Origin: Bacillota bacterium
GTDB taxonomy: Bacteria; Bacillota; Bacilli; Desulfuribacillales; Desulfuribacillaceae
NCBI GenBank assembly: GCA_023388635.1
Contig: JAEWFW010000004.1
Span: 1 to 64,000, forward strand
Length of the DNA: 64,000 bases
Direction: 5' to 3'
The notes below the pieces were generated by a model that was given only the letters and a program-made list of their open reading frames with translations, had not been told where the DNA came from and did no database searches. Of the stretch, positions 16,164 to 25,815 are shown piece after piece. The first letter of the stretch is position 1. Every line of letters begins with the position of its first letter. The position numbers and the translations under genes were made by a program.

Positions 16164-19100
16164 CTATCTACCTGGGAATAAATTGTCTAAAAACCGATTG
16201 CTCTGCGTATCGTCGGATGAATCGTTGGTGTTTCCGTTGTTCTGTCCAGCGGACGATTCAGAGCCTGGCTGTTCGGATTGACCTGGTGGGTTCGACGGTA
16301 ATCCAGAACCATTTGGTTGTCCGTTAGGTTGTTGCCCGTTACCAGGCTGCTCATTTGTCGGAGCAGACGGTTGTTTCGTAAGTGTCAGAGTTTTGGTTTT
16401 TGCTGATTCGCCGCTTTCGTTTTCTGCGGTAATGTAGTACCAAAATTCGCCTTCCGAACTAGCAGCTACATCGGTAAAACGTGTATCAGGCGTTGCACCA
16501 AGAAACTCAAACGGACCTGTCGCTGCCAGTGCACGATATATGCGGTAACGATACACGTTATCGCTTGATGAATTTGCACGCCATGTCAGGGTTATGCCCA
16601 TCGGCGATTCCGATATGCTAACATCTGCCGGTGTCTTCGGTGGATTGACTCCCGGGCGAATACTGACGACATTGCTCGGGTTTGATGTGCGCTCCTGATT
16701 GTCGACGGCTTTTACTCGATAGTAATACGTAAATGAATTAGATACAGCATAATCCGTGAATTGAGGTGACCCCAATACTCCGTCGTGTACAGCCGTGAAA
16801 ATACCGGCAGGGGAATCGCTTCGTTCTAAGATATACCCCAGAAGTTCACTGCTTGAAGACGGCGACCATCGCAATGACACAGATGAAGGCGAGTGGTTTG
16901 TCACTTGCAGTCCCTCAGGCTGACCAGGTCCGAATGTTTCCGGATTGTATAATGGGTCAATCTCTGTCGGCAATTCTAAACCGGCATCCAACGGTGCATA
17001 CGCAGAATTACCATCAGGTAATTCGTAAGGAGCACGTTTAATGAAATAGCCCGTTTTTATTCTATCCAGTGGCGTATAAGGGCTTGGTAGATATTTGACA
17101 CCTTCGACTTCTACATACTCACTTTGCACGACAACATCACAGTATTCTATAGGCTCTGTACCTTTGACAAATAAATCGGTAACGACCCATCCTGCATCAT
17201 GTGCTACTTCCGTAGGTAATTTTCCTGATTTGCTTGATACAGACACAGGAATCAGCCCCGAAGGTTCTGTGAAACGGCTGGAAGCAGGGAAACGCTCTGG
17301 GAATGTTTCGAATACTTGCTTCATGATCATGTTAAAAATAATTGTCGATCGGGAGCCTTCGCTATTTGGCATCGGATACGGAATGTCAAATCCGATAAAC
17401 ACACCTAGTGCAACATCAGGAGTGTAACCGAGGAACCAAGAGTCCTTCGTATCGTTGGTCGTTCCGGTTTTTCCGACGACATCGCGGCTGCCAAATGTAG
17501 AGCCGACACGACCACCTGTACCGCTGCGCGCTACTGTACGCAACATATCAGTAACTATGTAACTGGTTTGTTCGCTGAATACAGGATTTGGTTCCAGTTT
17601 ATGTTCATAAATTACGTTCCCGTCTCGATCGGTAATTTTCTTTATAAGATGTGTCTGATTGTGCACCCCGTTATTGGCAAAAGTAGCATAAGCGCCGATC
17701 ATTTCTTCAACACTGATACCTTTTTCTAGACCGCCGATGGCAGAAGCGAGTTGTCGTTTGTCGCCGTCCGTCAGTGTTGTTACACCCATTTGTTCTACAT
17801 AATTCATACCTACTTGTGGTGACAATTGTTCAAATATTTTCAGCGCAGGAATGTTGTATGACCATTTCAGCGCTTCTCTGGCGGTAATTAAGCCGTGAAA
17901 TTTTCTATCCCAGTTTTGTGGTGTGTAAAAACCTGATTTTGCTGATGGATCAGGACGTGAAAATGGTACGTCGTCGATGACCGATCCAGGCATGAGAATT
18001 TTCTTTTCGATTGCCGGTGCAAATACGGCTATTGTTTTCATTGCAGAGCCCGTTTGTCGCATGACTCGTGTGTGATTTGTCTGACTTCGGCTAAAATCGC
18101 GCCCGCCGCCCATCGCCCAAATGGCACCGGTTTTTGGATCGACCATAGTGACGCCGGCTTCTTGCATGGCATCTTCAATCGGATCTCCGGTGGTTGGATG
18201 TTTGTAATTGATATTTTTCATAAAGTTTTCTGGATTGCTGATAACTTCGTCGACAATCGCTTGCATTTCCGGCTGGATCGTCGTATATACATGCACACCA
18301 CTGCTGAGTACGGCATAATGTGCATCGCTTATATTGTCATACATTCCGGTAGATACTAATGCTTCTGCGGCGCGATTTTCTATATCCATCATCAAGAAAG
18401 GATATTTCGAGTAAGCGCGCGCCTGTGGTCGCACGAGATTGGCATCAATATTATAGGCAATTGCTTCGTCATGCTCGCTTTGCGTGATAAAATTGTTCGT
18501 CTGCATGTAACTCAATACACGATGCTGGCGGTTGGTTGCCGCTTCGAGATTGTTATACAGAGAATAGCCGATCGGATTCTGCGGCAGTCCGGCGATCATT
18601 GCAGCTTGTGCGAGATTCAAATCTTTGGACTCGACCCCGAAGAATGCTTTAGCAGCGGCTTCGACCCCGTAAATATTAGAGCCATTGGCATCTTTTCCGA
18701 AATAAATTTTATTCATATAGGCAGCCAAAACTTCTTCTTTTGTCAGTACACGTTCCATGCGCAGTGCGAGGAAGATTTCTCTGACTTTTCTTTCTAATGA
18801 TTGCGTATTCGTCAAAAATGTATTTCTCGCCAACTGCTGCGTAATCGTACTGAAACCACTGACGATTTCTCCTGCCTGGAGGTTTTGAATGACAGCTCGA
18901 AAAGCAGCCTTAATGTTTACACCGGGATGGTTGAAAAAATCTCTGTCTTCTGTGGCGACAAAAGCATCAATTAAATAGGGCGACATTTCATTCAATTGTA
19001 CGGTTCTTCTGTTTTCTTCAGCGCGCAATTGTCCGATTTCCGACCCGTCATCGAAATAGGCAAAACCGACTTGCCATCCTTCGTTTACCTTTTCGCGGAT

Positions 19101-19289
19101 TTCGGCGGCAGAAGGCGTAGGCATGCCTTTGACCTGTGACGCAATAAAGCCGGTAACGGCTCCTCCAGCAAAAAAGCCGATGACGACCATAAAGATTAAA
19201 AATAGCTTGAATCCTTTCCAAAAAATCGTTTTAAATTGCTGCATTTGTTTTTTGCGATTTGCATTTGTATTAGGTGACTTTTCAGCCAT
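16164..19289 (-). CDS. Class A penicillin-binding protein (PBP1A type) with two fibronectin type III domains
   Basis: 1041 residues. A cytoplasmic tail and one membrane helix (about 28-50) precede a GT51 glycosyltransferase domain (about 65-250, VATEDRDFFNHPG with the catalytic Glu). The transpeptidase domain (about 320-680) has catalytic Ser415 in SAMK, then WSYN (SxN motif) and VGKTGTTND (KTG motif). Two FnIII domains follow (about 790-880 and 880-970), then a low-complexity Gly/Asn/Pro/Gln tail. The enzyme polymerises and cross-links peptidoglycan at the outer membrane face. FnIII extensions occur in some Bacillota PBPs and may reach into the thick wall. Its own promoter lies at 19357-19385. 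Confidence 0.95.
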   Translation of the reverse strand: MAEKSPNTNANRKKQMQQFKTIFWKGFKLFLIFMVVIGFFAGGAVTGFIASQVKGMPTPSAAEIREKVNEGWQVGFAYFDDGSEIGQLRAEENRRTVQLNEMSPYLIDAFVATEDRDFFNHPGVNIKAAFRAVIQNLQAGEIVSGFSTITQQLARNTFLTNTQSLERKVREIFLALRMERVLTKEEVLAAYMNKIYFGKDANGSNIYGVEAAAKAFFGVESKDLNLAQAAMIAGLPQNPIGYSLYNNLEAATNRQHRVLSYMQTNNFITQSEHDEAIAYNIDANLVRPQARAYSKYPFLMMDIENRAAEALVSTGMYDNISDAHYAVLSSGVHVYTTIQPEMQAIVDEVISNPENFMKNINYKHPTTGDPIEDAMQEAGVTMVDPKTGAIWAMGGGRDFSRSQTNHTRVMRQTGSAMKTIAVFAPAIEKKILMPGSVIDDVPFSRPDPSAKSGFYTPQNWDRKFHGLITAREALKWSYNIPALKIFEQLSPQVGMNYVEQMGVTTLTDGDKRQLASAIGGLEKGISVEEMIGAYATFANNGVHNQTHLIKKITDRDGNVIYEHKLEPNPVFSEQTSYIVTDMLRTVARSGTGGRVGSTFGSRDVVGKTGTTNDTKDSWFLGYTPDVALGVFIGFDIPYPMPNSEGSRSTIIFNMIMKQVFETFPERFPASSRFTEPSGLIPVSVSSKSGKLPTEVAHDAGWVVTDLFVKGTEPIEYCDVVVQSEYVEVEGVKYLPSPYTPLDRIKTGYFIKRAPYELPDGNSAYAPLDAGLELPTEIDPLYNPETFGPGQPEGLQVTNHSPSSVSLRWSPSSSSELLGYILERSDSPAGIFTAVHDGVLGSPQFTDYAVSNSFTYYYRVKAVDNQERTSNPSNVVSIRPGVNPPKTPADVSISESPMGITLTWRANSSSDNVYRYRIYRALAATGPFEFLGATPDTRFTDVAASSEGEFWYYITAENESGESAKTKTLTLTKQPSAPTNEQPGNGQQPNGQPNGSGLPSNPPGQSEQPGSESSAGQNNGNTNDSSDDTQSNRFLDNLFPGR

Positions 19290-19356
19290 CGTGGGAACCC
19301 CTCTCTATAAAAACCGGACTTCTTACATTTTTTGTTTTGGGAAAAAATCATATATT

Positions 19357-19385
19357 ATTATAACATAGTTTATATGACGGAACAA
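19357..19385 (-). promoter_or_regulatory. SigA-type promoter of the penicillin-binding protein gene
   Basis: On the minus strand TTGTTC (19385-19380) and TATAAT (19362-19357) are 17 bases apart, about 70 bases before the start codon. Confidence 0.65.
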
Positions 19386-19397
19386 AAGCTAAATTAG

Positions 19398-19427
19398 TTG
19401 CGTATATTTCCAAAAATGTAGTATAAT
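19398..19427 (+). promoter_or_regulatory. SigA-type promoter of tyrS
   Basis: TTGCGT (19398-19403) and TATAAT (19422-19427) are 18 bases apart. Transcription would begin near 19434 and run into the T-box leader. It is back to back with the promoter of the minus-strand PBP gene. Confidence 0.65.
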
Positions 19428-19433
19428 AATCAG

Positions 19434-19648
19434 AACATAATTTAATAATGGTAGCTATGAACGGATTCTTAGATATGCAGCGATATGTACAGAGATTCGG
19501 TGGTTGGTGCGAACCGAAAGTCGCGTATATTGAAATTACACCCGGGAGCTATTGTGCAGGAAAGTGCATGCCGGTTTGGCGTGAATTAGGGTGGTACCGC
19601 GATTCAACTCGTCCCTTCATTAATAATGAAGCAGGACGAGTTTTTTAG
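19434..19648 (+). promoter_or_regulatory. T-box leader controlling tyrS
   Basis: The T-box consensus AGGGTGGTACCGCG is at 19588-19601. The terminator follows: AACTCGTCC (19606-19614) pairs with GGACGAGTT (19634-19642), with an inner CTTCAT/ATGAAG stem and six T. A TAC triplet at 19488-19490 followed by AGAGA is the candidate tyrosine specifier. TTCGGT/ACCGAA around 19496-19520 forms a separate stem. Uncharged tRNA-Tyr would favour the antiterminator. From the predicted start only about 55 bases precede the specifier, so Stem I looks short. An open frame at 19448-19648 inside the leader is not a gene. Confidence 0.9.
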
Positions 19649-19705
19649 TTTTCTGTATTAAGAGTATGCAAATATTTTCATCAAACAAAATGGAGGAAAT
19701 AAAAC

Positions 19706-20974
19706 ATGGTAAACGAAGCAAAAGCGGCGGAACAGGTGTTAAGCCCAGAGGTACAGCAAGAGCTAGAGAGGCAACTGGCGCATATCAAGCGTGGAGTGGC
19801 GGAGGTTATTCCCGAGGAGGAACTTGTCAAAAAACTGATTAAATCAATAACAACAAAGACTCCGTTGAAGGTGAAACTAGGGATTGACCCGACGGCTCCA
19901 GATATACATCTCGGTCATACGGTTGTGTTACAGAAGTTAAAGACGTTTCAGGAATTAGGTCATACGGTGCAATTGCTGATCGGCGATTTTACCGGACGAA
20001 TTGGCGATCCGACAGGTCGTTCCGAGGCGAGAAAGCAATTGACAGAAGAGGAAGTTCAGTACAATGCAGCGACTTACTTAGAGCAGGTTGAGAAGATCCT
20101 TGATAAAGACAAAATCACCCTACTGTTTAACAGCAAGTGGCTTGCGCCTTTGAATTTTGAACAGATCATCCGTCTCGGCAGCCAGATGACAGTCGCCAGA
20201 ATGCTGGAGCGTGAAGATTTCCATAAACGCTACACTTCGCAGCAGCCGATCAGCGTGCATGAGTTTTTCTATCCGTTGATGCAGGGATATGATTCTGTAG
20301 CGATGGAAACGGATATTGAATTGGGCGGTACCGATCAGACGTTTAACTTGTTAATGGGAAGAACATTGCAGAAGGAATTTGGACAAGAGCCACAGATCGC
20401 CATTACAACTCCGTTGCTCGAAGGGCTGGACGGCGTGAAGAAAATGGGCAAGAGTGCCGGCAACTATATCGGCATTGACGAAGCGCCTAGGGATATTTAC
20501 GGGAAATCGATGTCAATTCCTGATGAATTGATGATAAAATACTACGAACTTGTCACCGATGTGAGTTTAGAAGAATTGGAGCAGTTAAAGCGCGGATTGT
20601 CCGACGGCACGATCCATCCACGGGATGCGAAAATGAAGCTTGCCTTCCATCTGACGGCGAAGTATCACAACGAAGCGGCAGCGGAAGAAGCAGAAGCAAA
20701 CTTTAAAAGTGTCTTTCAAAATCATCAGCTTCCGACAGATATTGAAGAGAAAAGTGTACCGCAAGGCATCTTGAACGAACAGGGAGAAGTATGGATCGCG
20801 AAACTTTTGCTGGAGTTGGGATTGGTGGCATCAAGCGGTGAAGGGCGTCGGATGGTGCAACAAGGTGCCGTTAAGATTGATGAGCAGAAGGTCGAAGACG
20901 CGAATTTAGAATTAGAGCCAAAATCCGGAATGATCATTCAAGTCGGTAAACGCAAATATGTAAAAATAAAATAG
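19706..20974 (+). CDS. tyrS: Tyrosyl-tRNA synthetase
   Basis: 422 residues. The class I signature appears as HLGH in [18 protein letters not shown], and the KMSKS loop as KMGKSAGN. The C-terminal 65 residues are an S4 RNA-binding domain ([19 protein letters not shown]). The protein charges tRNA-Tyr. AGGAGG-type site (GGAGG) lies before ATG 19706. The T-box leader 60 bases upstream makes expression respond to tyrosine-tRNA charging. Confidence 0.97.
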   Translation: MVNEAKAAEQVLSPEVQQELERQLAHIKRGVAEVIPEEELVKKLIKSITTKTPLKVKLGIDPTAPDIHLGHTVVLQKLKTFQELGHTVQLLIGDFTGRIGDPTGRSEARKQLTEEEVQYNAATYLEQVEKILDKDKITLLFNSKWLAPLNFEQIIRLGSQMTVARMLEREDFHKRYTSQQPISVHEFFYPLMQGYDSVAMETDIELGGTDQTFNLLMGRTLQKEFGQEPQIAITTPLLEGLDGVKKMGKSAGNYIGIDEAPRDIYGKSMSIPDELMIKYYELVTDVSLEELEQLKRGLSDGTIHPRDAKMKLAFHLTAKYHNEAAAEEAEANFKSVFQNHQLPTDIEEKSVPQGILNEQGEVWIAKLLLELGLVASSGEGRRMVQQGAVKIDEQKVEDANLELEPKSGMIIQVGKRKYVKIK

Positions 20975-21053
20975 ATGTGACAATAAAATAGGATACAAGC
21001 AGGGTAGTTTTCCAACATTCCTGCATACACTTTTGATAAGTGGGGTGTTGGAA

Positions 21054-21779
21054 ATGGGAATATTGCGAACAGGGCGGAACCGGCGCAGTATCATTGTCTT
21101 TCTTGTGTTATCAGTATTTCTCTATACTGTGGGTTACACATTTTATTTTGTCGAAACACAATTTCGTCCCAATCTAATTACGTTGGCGGAAATGCGTACG
21201 AGGAAATTGGCGACGGAAGCAATTAATGATGCAATTGGCAAAAAAATTGCCGAAGAGACGGACTATCGGAATCTGCTTGATGTCCAGTTGGATCAGCAGG
21301 GTCGCGTTGCTTATGCGCAGTTGAATTTTTCAGAAGTGACGAGAATTTCGGCTGCGACAATGGCACGAGTGCAGAATGTGTTAAATAACGTGCAAAAAGA
21401 GGTTCTTCGCTTGCCCCTGGGAATGGCGATCAATTCGGCAATTTTGTCGCAATACGGACCGACAATCCCGATAACGATCATTCCGCAGGGTACTGCCTAT
21501 GTAAATATTGATTGGAGTTTTGAGGAAGCGGGAATTAATCAAACATTGCATGTTATTTATATAGATATTCGCGCCGATGTCAGGGTTGTCATCCCTTTTT
21601 CAACGACGATTACGAGAGTTACCACAAGGGTTCCAATCGCGTATGCCTTATATATAGGAAATGTTCCACAATTCTATTACAATGGTAACGGAACGCCTAT
21701 GGGGCAAGGCACTGATAAAGGCGGCACGCTTGTCAATCCGCCGAATATCTTCCCGCCGATACAAATTCAAGGCAACTAA
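21054..21779 (+). CDS. yunB: Sporulation protein YunB
   Basis: 241 residues. One N-terminal membrane helix (about 13-33) precedes a domain beginning TLAEMRTRKLATEAINDAI and containing PLGMAINSAILSQYGP and NQTLHVIYIDI, the YunB signature. B. subtilis YunB is a mother-cell (SigE-controlled) protein needed for normal sporulation, related in fold to pilotin-like or ring-forming SpoIIIA partners; its precise role is unsettled. Its presence implies an endospore former. ATG 21054 is chosen for the GTGGGGTG site upstream; TTG 21033 is less likely. A terminator follows at 21832. Confidence 0.88.
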   Translation: MGILRTGRNRRSIIVFLVLSVFLYTVGYTFYFVETQFRPNLITLAEMRTRKLATEAINDAIGKKIAEETDYRNLLDVQLDQQGRVAYAQLNFSEVTRISAATMARVQNVLNNVQKEVLRLPLGMAINSAILSQYGPTIPITIIPQGTAYVNIDWSFEEAGINQTLHVIYIDIRADVRVVIPFSTTITRVTTRVPIAYALYIGNVPQFYYNGNGTPMGQGTDKGGTLVNPPNIFPPIQIQGN

Positions 21780-21831
21780 AATTCAAAGCAATTAAAACTA
21801 AGTTAATTAAAATAAGGAAGTTAACACCACG

Positions 21832-21864
21832 AAAGAATAAGCGCTTACAGGCGTTTATTCTTTT
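21832..21864 (+). terminator. Terminator after yunB
   Basis: AAAGAATAAGCGC (21832-21844) pairs with GCGTTTATTCTTT (21851-21863), one G-T pair, with T-rich 3' end. Confidence 0.8.
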
Positions 21865-21932
21865 CCTAATATAGCATCTCCTAGTATGTAAAATGTCTTA
21901 GATAGAATCTGCTAGTATGCACCTGTTTAGTC

Positions 21933-21960
21933 TTGACCTTTCCGCTTTACATGCTATAAT
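21933..21960 (+). promoter_or_regulatory. SigA-type promoter of the pheB-hom-thrC-thrB operon
   Basis: TTGACC (21933-21938) and TATAAT (21955-21960) are 16 bases apart, about 70 bases before the first start codon. Confidence 0.7.
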
Positions 21961-22028
21961 GTCTATCAAGCAAAGACGTTTGTATTTGTGCAGAGGACAG
22001 TTGTGTGAGAGGCAGGGAGGTGAATCGA

Positions 22029-22478
22029 GTGGCGATGACGAAGCAGACCCAATATTATCTGGTACAAGCCGCAATATTGCCGGAAGTCATCATTAAGACA
22101 GCAGAGGCAAAGGAATTATTAAATGCGGGGATAGTATCGACTGTAAAAGAAGCAGTGGAGAAGATGGGCATCAGCCGCAGTGTATTTTACAAATATAAAG
22201 ATGGGATTTTGCCGTTTTATGAATCGCTGCGCGAATCTGTCGTGACGATCACGTTGGAATTATTGCATGAATCGGGAGTACTTTTCGAAGTACTGGGAAC
22301 CGTTGCGAGATTTTCGGGAAATGTATTGACGATCAATCAGACTTTGCCCTTGCAAGGGATGGCGATTGTTACGCTGACGGTCGAAACGAATTCTATGAGC
22401 GTAGATATTAAGGAATTCATGCAAACGCTAGATCAGATTCACGGAGTAAAAAAAGCACAAATAGTCGGACATACTTGA
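22029..22478 (+). CDS. ACT domain protein, PheB family
   Basis: 149 residues. The N-terminal part has a helix-turn-helix-like stretch (TVKEAVEKMGISRSVFYKYKDGI) and the C-terminal part is an ACT domain (about 75-147). This is the layout of B. subtilis PheB (YszA-type) proteins, once annotated as chorismate mutase but without proven activity. It precedes hom, as is common in Bacilli, which suggests an amino-acid-sensing regulator of the threonine/phenylalanine pathways. GTG 22029 is 6 bases after GGGAGGTG; ATG 22035 is the alternative. Confidence 0.85.
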   Translation: MAMTKQTQYYLVQAAILPEVIIKTAEAKELLNAGIVSTVKEAVEKMGISRSVFYKYKDGILPFYESLRESVVTITLELLHESGVLFEVLGTVARFSGNVLTINQTLPLQGMAIVTLTVETNSMSVDIKEFMQTLDQIHGVKKAQIVGHT

Positions 22479-22498
22479 ATAGGAGCGTGGTAATAATT

Positions 22499-23815
22499 AT
22501 GGAAACGTTAAAGATAGGGTTACTGGGTTTGGGAACCGTGGGAACCGGTATAGTGAAAATGATTGAAAATAATCGCGAGGATATATCGCAAAAAACCGGA
22601 TACAATGTCGAGGTCACTCGCATTGCCGTAAGGAATCTCAATAAAAAACGCGATGTGCAATTGCCGAATGCGCAATTTACTGATGATCCGAACGAAGTGA
22701 TTCATGATCCAGAGATTGATATCATCATAGAAGTTATGGGTGGGATCGAGCAGACGAAACAATATATTCTCGCCGCACTGAATGAAGGGAAGCATGTCGT
22801 GACAGCCAACAAAGACTTGGTGGCGGTTGCCGGTCAAGAAATATTCGCGGCAGCAGAACGGGCACAGCGCGATTTTATGTTCGAGGCTTCTGTGGCGGGG
22901 GCGATTCCGATTATTCGCGCTATCAAAGAAAGCATGTCCGCCGATCAAGTTACGGAAATTATGGGAATTTTGAACGGAACGACAAATTACATTTTGAGTA
23001 AGATGGCGCAAGAGGGGGCTGATTTTGCCGATGTGTTGGCGGAGGCACAGGCATTGGGTTATGCTGAGGCTGACCCTACAGCAGACGTAGGTGGATTGGA
23101 TGCCGCGCGAAAGATCGCCATATTGGCATCGATTGCATTTAACTCGCGGGTGACGTTTGATGATGTTTTCGTAGAAGGCATTACGAATATATCGGCAAGT
23201 GATATTTCTTACGCCAAAGATTTGGGCTATGTGATTAAATTATTGGGTGTGGCTAAGCGGGAAAACGGAAAAATTGAAGTTCGCGTACACCCGACATTCA
23301 TATCGGATAAGCATCCCCTGGCAAACGTCAACGGAGTCTATAACGCCGTATTTTTAAAAGGGGAAGCCTTTGGAGATGCGATGTTTTATGGCAAAGGTGC
23401 CGGTGAATTACCGACGGCAAGTGCGGTCATGGGCGATGTCGTAGAAATTTTGCGTAATATTCGTGCCAATGCCGTGGGAAGACTTGGCTGCACATGCTAT
23501 AATAGTAAGCAGATCAAGGAAATTGACGATGTTGTTTCCAAAGCGTATATTCGGCTGCTCGTAAAAGATGAATCAGGAGTTTTAGCCGGAGTTACGAGAA
23601 TTCTTGGAGAATATCAAGTCAGCGTCGAATCGATTATTCAGCGCGGTGGTCGAAGTTCAGGCGGAGAAAATTGCGCTGTCGGTGAAGCAGAAATCGTATT
23701 AGTCACACATGCAGTAAGCCATCGGAATTTGCACAAAGCGGTTGAGGAAATCGAAAAGCTGGACAAAATTATTCAATTGCACAATGTTGTCAGAGTAGAA
23801 GAGGGAGGACGCTAA
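22499..23815 (+). CDS. hom: Homoserine dehydrogenase with C-terminal ACT domain
   Basis: 438 residues. The Rossmann NAD(P)-binding motif GLLGLGTVGTG opens the protein. The catalytic domain includes GILNGTTNYILSKM and GYAEADPTADVGGLDAARK, the homoserine dehydrogenase signature. The C-terminal ACT domain (about 355-435; ESGVLAGVTRILGEYQVSVESI) is the site of threonine feedback in relatives. The enzyme reduces aspartate semialdehyde to homoserine. ATG 22499 gives the standard N-terminus, although AGGAG at 22481-22485 is 13 bases away. It is followed after 3 bases by thrC. Confidence 0.96.
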   Translation: METLKIGLLGLGTVGTGIVKMIENNREDISQKTGYNVEVTRIAVRNLNKKRDVQLPNAQFTDDPNEVIHDPEIDIIIEVMGGIEQTKQYILAALNEGKHVVTANKDLVAVAGQEIFAAAERAQRDFMFEASVAGAIPIIRAIKESMSADQVTEIMGILNGTTNYILSKMAQEGADFADVLAEAQALGYAEADPTADVGGLDAARKIAILASIAFNSRVTFDDVFVEGITNISASDISYAKDLGYVIKLLGVAKRENGKIEVRVHPTFISDKHPLANVNGVYNAVFLKGEAFGDAMFYGKGAGELPTASAVMGDVVEILRNIRANAVGRLGCTCYNSKQIKEIDDVVSKAYIRLLVKDESGVLAGVTRILGEYQVSVESIIQRGGRSSGGENCAVGEAEIVLVTHAVSHRNLHKAVEEIEKLDKIIQLHNVVRVEEGGR

Positions 23816-23818
23816 AGC

Positions 23819-24871
23819 ATGAAATGGGAAGGAATTATTGAGCATTACCGAGAGTATTTGCCTGTCAGCGAAAAGACACCGGCAGTGACTCTATACGAGG
23901 GAAATACACCGTTAGTCCATGCGAAGAATTTGTCGCAGGAATTGGGAATCAATTTGTATTTTAAATATGAAGGGTTGAACCCGACAGGCTCGTTCAAAGA
24001 CCGCGGAATGGTTATGGCAGTCGCGAAAGCGGCGGAAGAAGGCAGCGAAGTGATCATGTGCGCTTCGACGGGGAATACGTCGGCGGCAGCAGCGGCTTAT
24101 GCGGCACGGATGGGTATGCGATGTGTCGTATTGATTCCAGCGGGGAATATCGCTTTGGGTAAGTTGGCGCAGGCAATCATGTACGGTGCACAGGTTGTGG
24201 CAATTGAGGGGAACTTCGACCAAGCGTTGACAATTGTCCGTGACATTACGGAGCGCGAACCGATTACATTGGTCAATTCTGTGAACCCATACCGGATTGA
24301 GGGACAGAAGACGGCGGCGTTTGAAATTTGCGATCAATTGGGAGCGTCTCCCGATTATTTGGCGATCCCTGTAGGTAATGCAGGGAACATTACGGCGTAC
24401 TGGAAAGGGTTCAAAGAATATTTCACATTGAAAAAAGTCAATAAGACTCCGATTATGTTCGGTTTTGAAGCCGAAGGAGCAGCAGCGATTGTCAAGAATC
24501 AAGTGATTGAGCAACCGGAAACGATTGCGACGGCAATCCGCATCGGTAATCCTGCAAGCTGGCAAGGAGCCGTCAATGCGGCACAGGAGTCAAACGGCAA
24601 AATCGATATGGTTACCGACGCGCAAATTATCGAGGCGTATAAGCTGATGGCGCGCAGAGAGGGTATCTTCGCAGAACCCGGCTCGGCAGCATCGCTTGCC
24701 GGTGTATTGCAATCAGTCAAAGACGGCAAGATTCCTAAGGGAGCAACTGTCGTCAGTGTGTTGACAGGTAACGGTTTGAAAGACCCGGATACGGCGCTGA
24801 AGGTGACTAATTATCAACCGGAAGTCGTCAGTGCGGACAGACAGGCGGTCATGAAGAAAATTATCGGCTAA
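23819..24871 (+). CDS. thrC: Threonine synthase
   Basis: 350 residues, the short Bacillus form. The PLP lysine lies in [14 protein letters not shown], the phosphate-binding loop region includes [19 protein letters not shown], and the Ser/Gly motif [12 protein letters not shown] is near the C-terminus. It converts O-phosphohomoserine to threonine. GAGGGAGG precedes the ATG, which is 3 bases after hom. Hom, ThrC and ThrB together form the aspartate-semialdehyde-to-threonine branch. Confidence 0.97.
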   Translation: MKWEGIIEHYREYLPVSEKTPAVTLYEGNTPLVHAKNLSQELGINLYFKYEGLNPTGSFKDRGMVMAVAKAAEEGSEVIMCASTGNTSAAAAAYAARMGMRCVVLIPAGNIALGKLAQAIMYGAQVVAIEGNFDQALTIVRDITEREPITLVNSVNPYRIEGQKTAAFEICDQLGASPDYLAIPVGNAGNITAYWKGFKEYFTLKKVNKTPIMFGFEAEGAAAIVKNQVIEQPETIATAIRIGNPASWQGAVNAAQESNGKIDMVTDAQIIEAYKLMARREGIFAEPGSAASLAGVLQSVKDGKIPKGATVVSVLTGNGLKDPDTALKVTNYQPEVVSADRQAVMKKIIG

Positions 24872-24906
24872 TCAGAGGGCAAATATAGAGTTGGGGGATA
24901 CGTAGC

Positions 24907-25815
24907 ATGGTAAAGGTCAGGGTACCTGCAACATCAGCGAACCTGGGACCGGGTTTCGACACAATGGGTGTAGCACTCAACATGTACAATACAGTTGAGA
25001 TGGATTTTTGCGATACTTTGAAAATTACGGTAAGTGGTGAGGGAGCCTCACAAATCAGTACGGAAGCCGATAATATTGTATTTGAGGCGGCAAGCCGTGT
25101 ATTTGCACTGGCTAGGCGTCCGTGTGAAGGATTGCGTATTCATCTGGAAAATGAAATACCGGTGGCACGCGGCTTGGGAAGCAGTGCGGCAGCAGTCGTC
25201 GGCGGTGTGGTCGCCGCCAATGCACTTCTAGATTTTCCGCTGGACGAACAGCAGCTTGCAGAATTGGTGACGAATATCGAGGGACATCCCGATAATGTCC
25301 TCCCAGCACTTTTGGGAGGAGTGGTCGTCGCCTGCTGGGGTGCAGACCGATTACTTTATCATAAGATGCATTTGCCTGACAATATTCAGACTGTCGTGGC
25401 AATCCCGGAATTTATTCTGCCGACGAAACAGGCGCGGGCTGCACTGCCGGAGATGGTGCCACATAAAGATGCTGTCTTTAATGTCGGCAAATCCGCTATG
25501 CTCGTGGCTGCATTGATATCCGGTAAAACGGAATTGCTGTCCGGTGCGATGGAAGATCGTTTGCATCAACCGTACAGAAGCTCGTTGATACCGGGCATGG
25601 ACCAAGTGATTGAAAATGCCAAGCGTGCCGGCGCATTGGGTGTCGTTCTGAGTGGAGCAGGACCGACGATACTTGCTTTCGTCGAACATGACCCAGACGG
25701 CATTGCCAAAGTGATTCAGCAGACATTCAGTGAATATCAAGTTCCGTGTACGGTGCGCACATTACAGGCAATTGATGAAGGCGCTTGTCTGGAATCGTTT
25801 CCGGAGGTAGATTAA
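24907..25815 (+). CDS. thrB: Homoserine kinase
   Basis: 302 residues, GHMP kinase family. The N-terminal VPATSANLGPGFDTMG and the ATP-binding PVARGLGSSAAAVVGG loop are the family motifs; the C-terminal GVVLSGAGPTILAF is motif 3. It phosphorylates homoserine using ATP. It follows thrC by 35 bases with a GGGGG-type site and its TAA stop directly abuts the ATG of proB, so threonine and proline genes are read through together. Confidence 0.97.
   Translation: MVKVRVPATSANLGPGFDTMGVALNMYNTVEMDFCDTLKITVSGEGASQISTEADNIVFEAASRVFALARRPCEGLRIHLENEIPVARGLGSSAAAVVGGVVAANALLDFPLDEQQLAELVTNIEGHPDNVLPALLGGVVVACWGADRLLYHKMHLPDNIQTVVAIPEFILPTKQARAALPEMVPHKDAVFNVGKSAMLVAALISGKTELLSGAMEDRLHQPYRSSLIPGMDQVIENAKRAGALGVVLSGAGPTILAFVEHDPDGIAKVIQQTFSEYQVPCTVRTLQAIDEGACLESFPEVD

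Noticed and set aside
19448..19648. Open frame of 66 codons ahead of tyrS
   Set aside because: It lies wholly inside the T-box leader, including the T-box sequence and terminator, and has no ribosome binding site.
23912..24565. 217-codon antisense frame under thrC
   Set aside because: Arg/Cys-rich shadow of thrC, no start signal.
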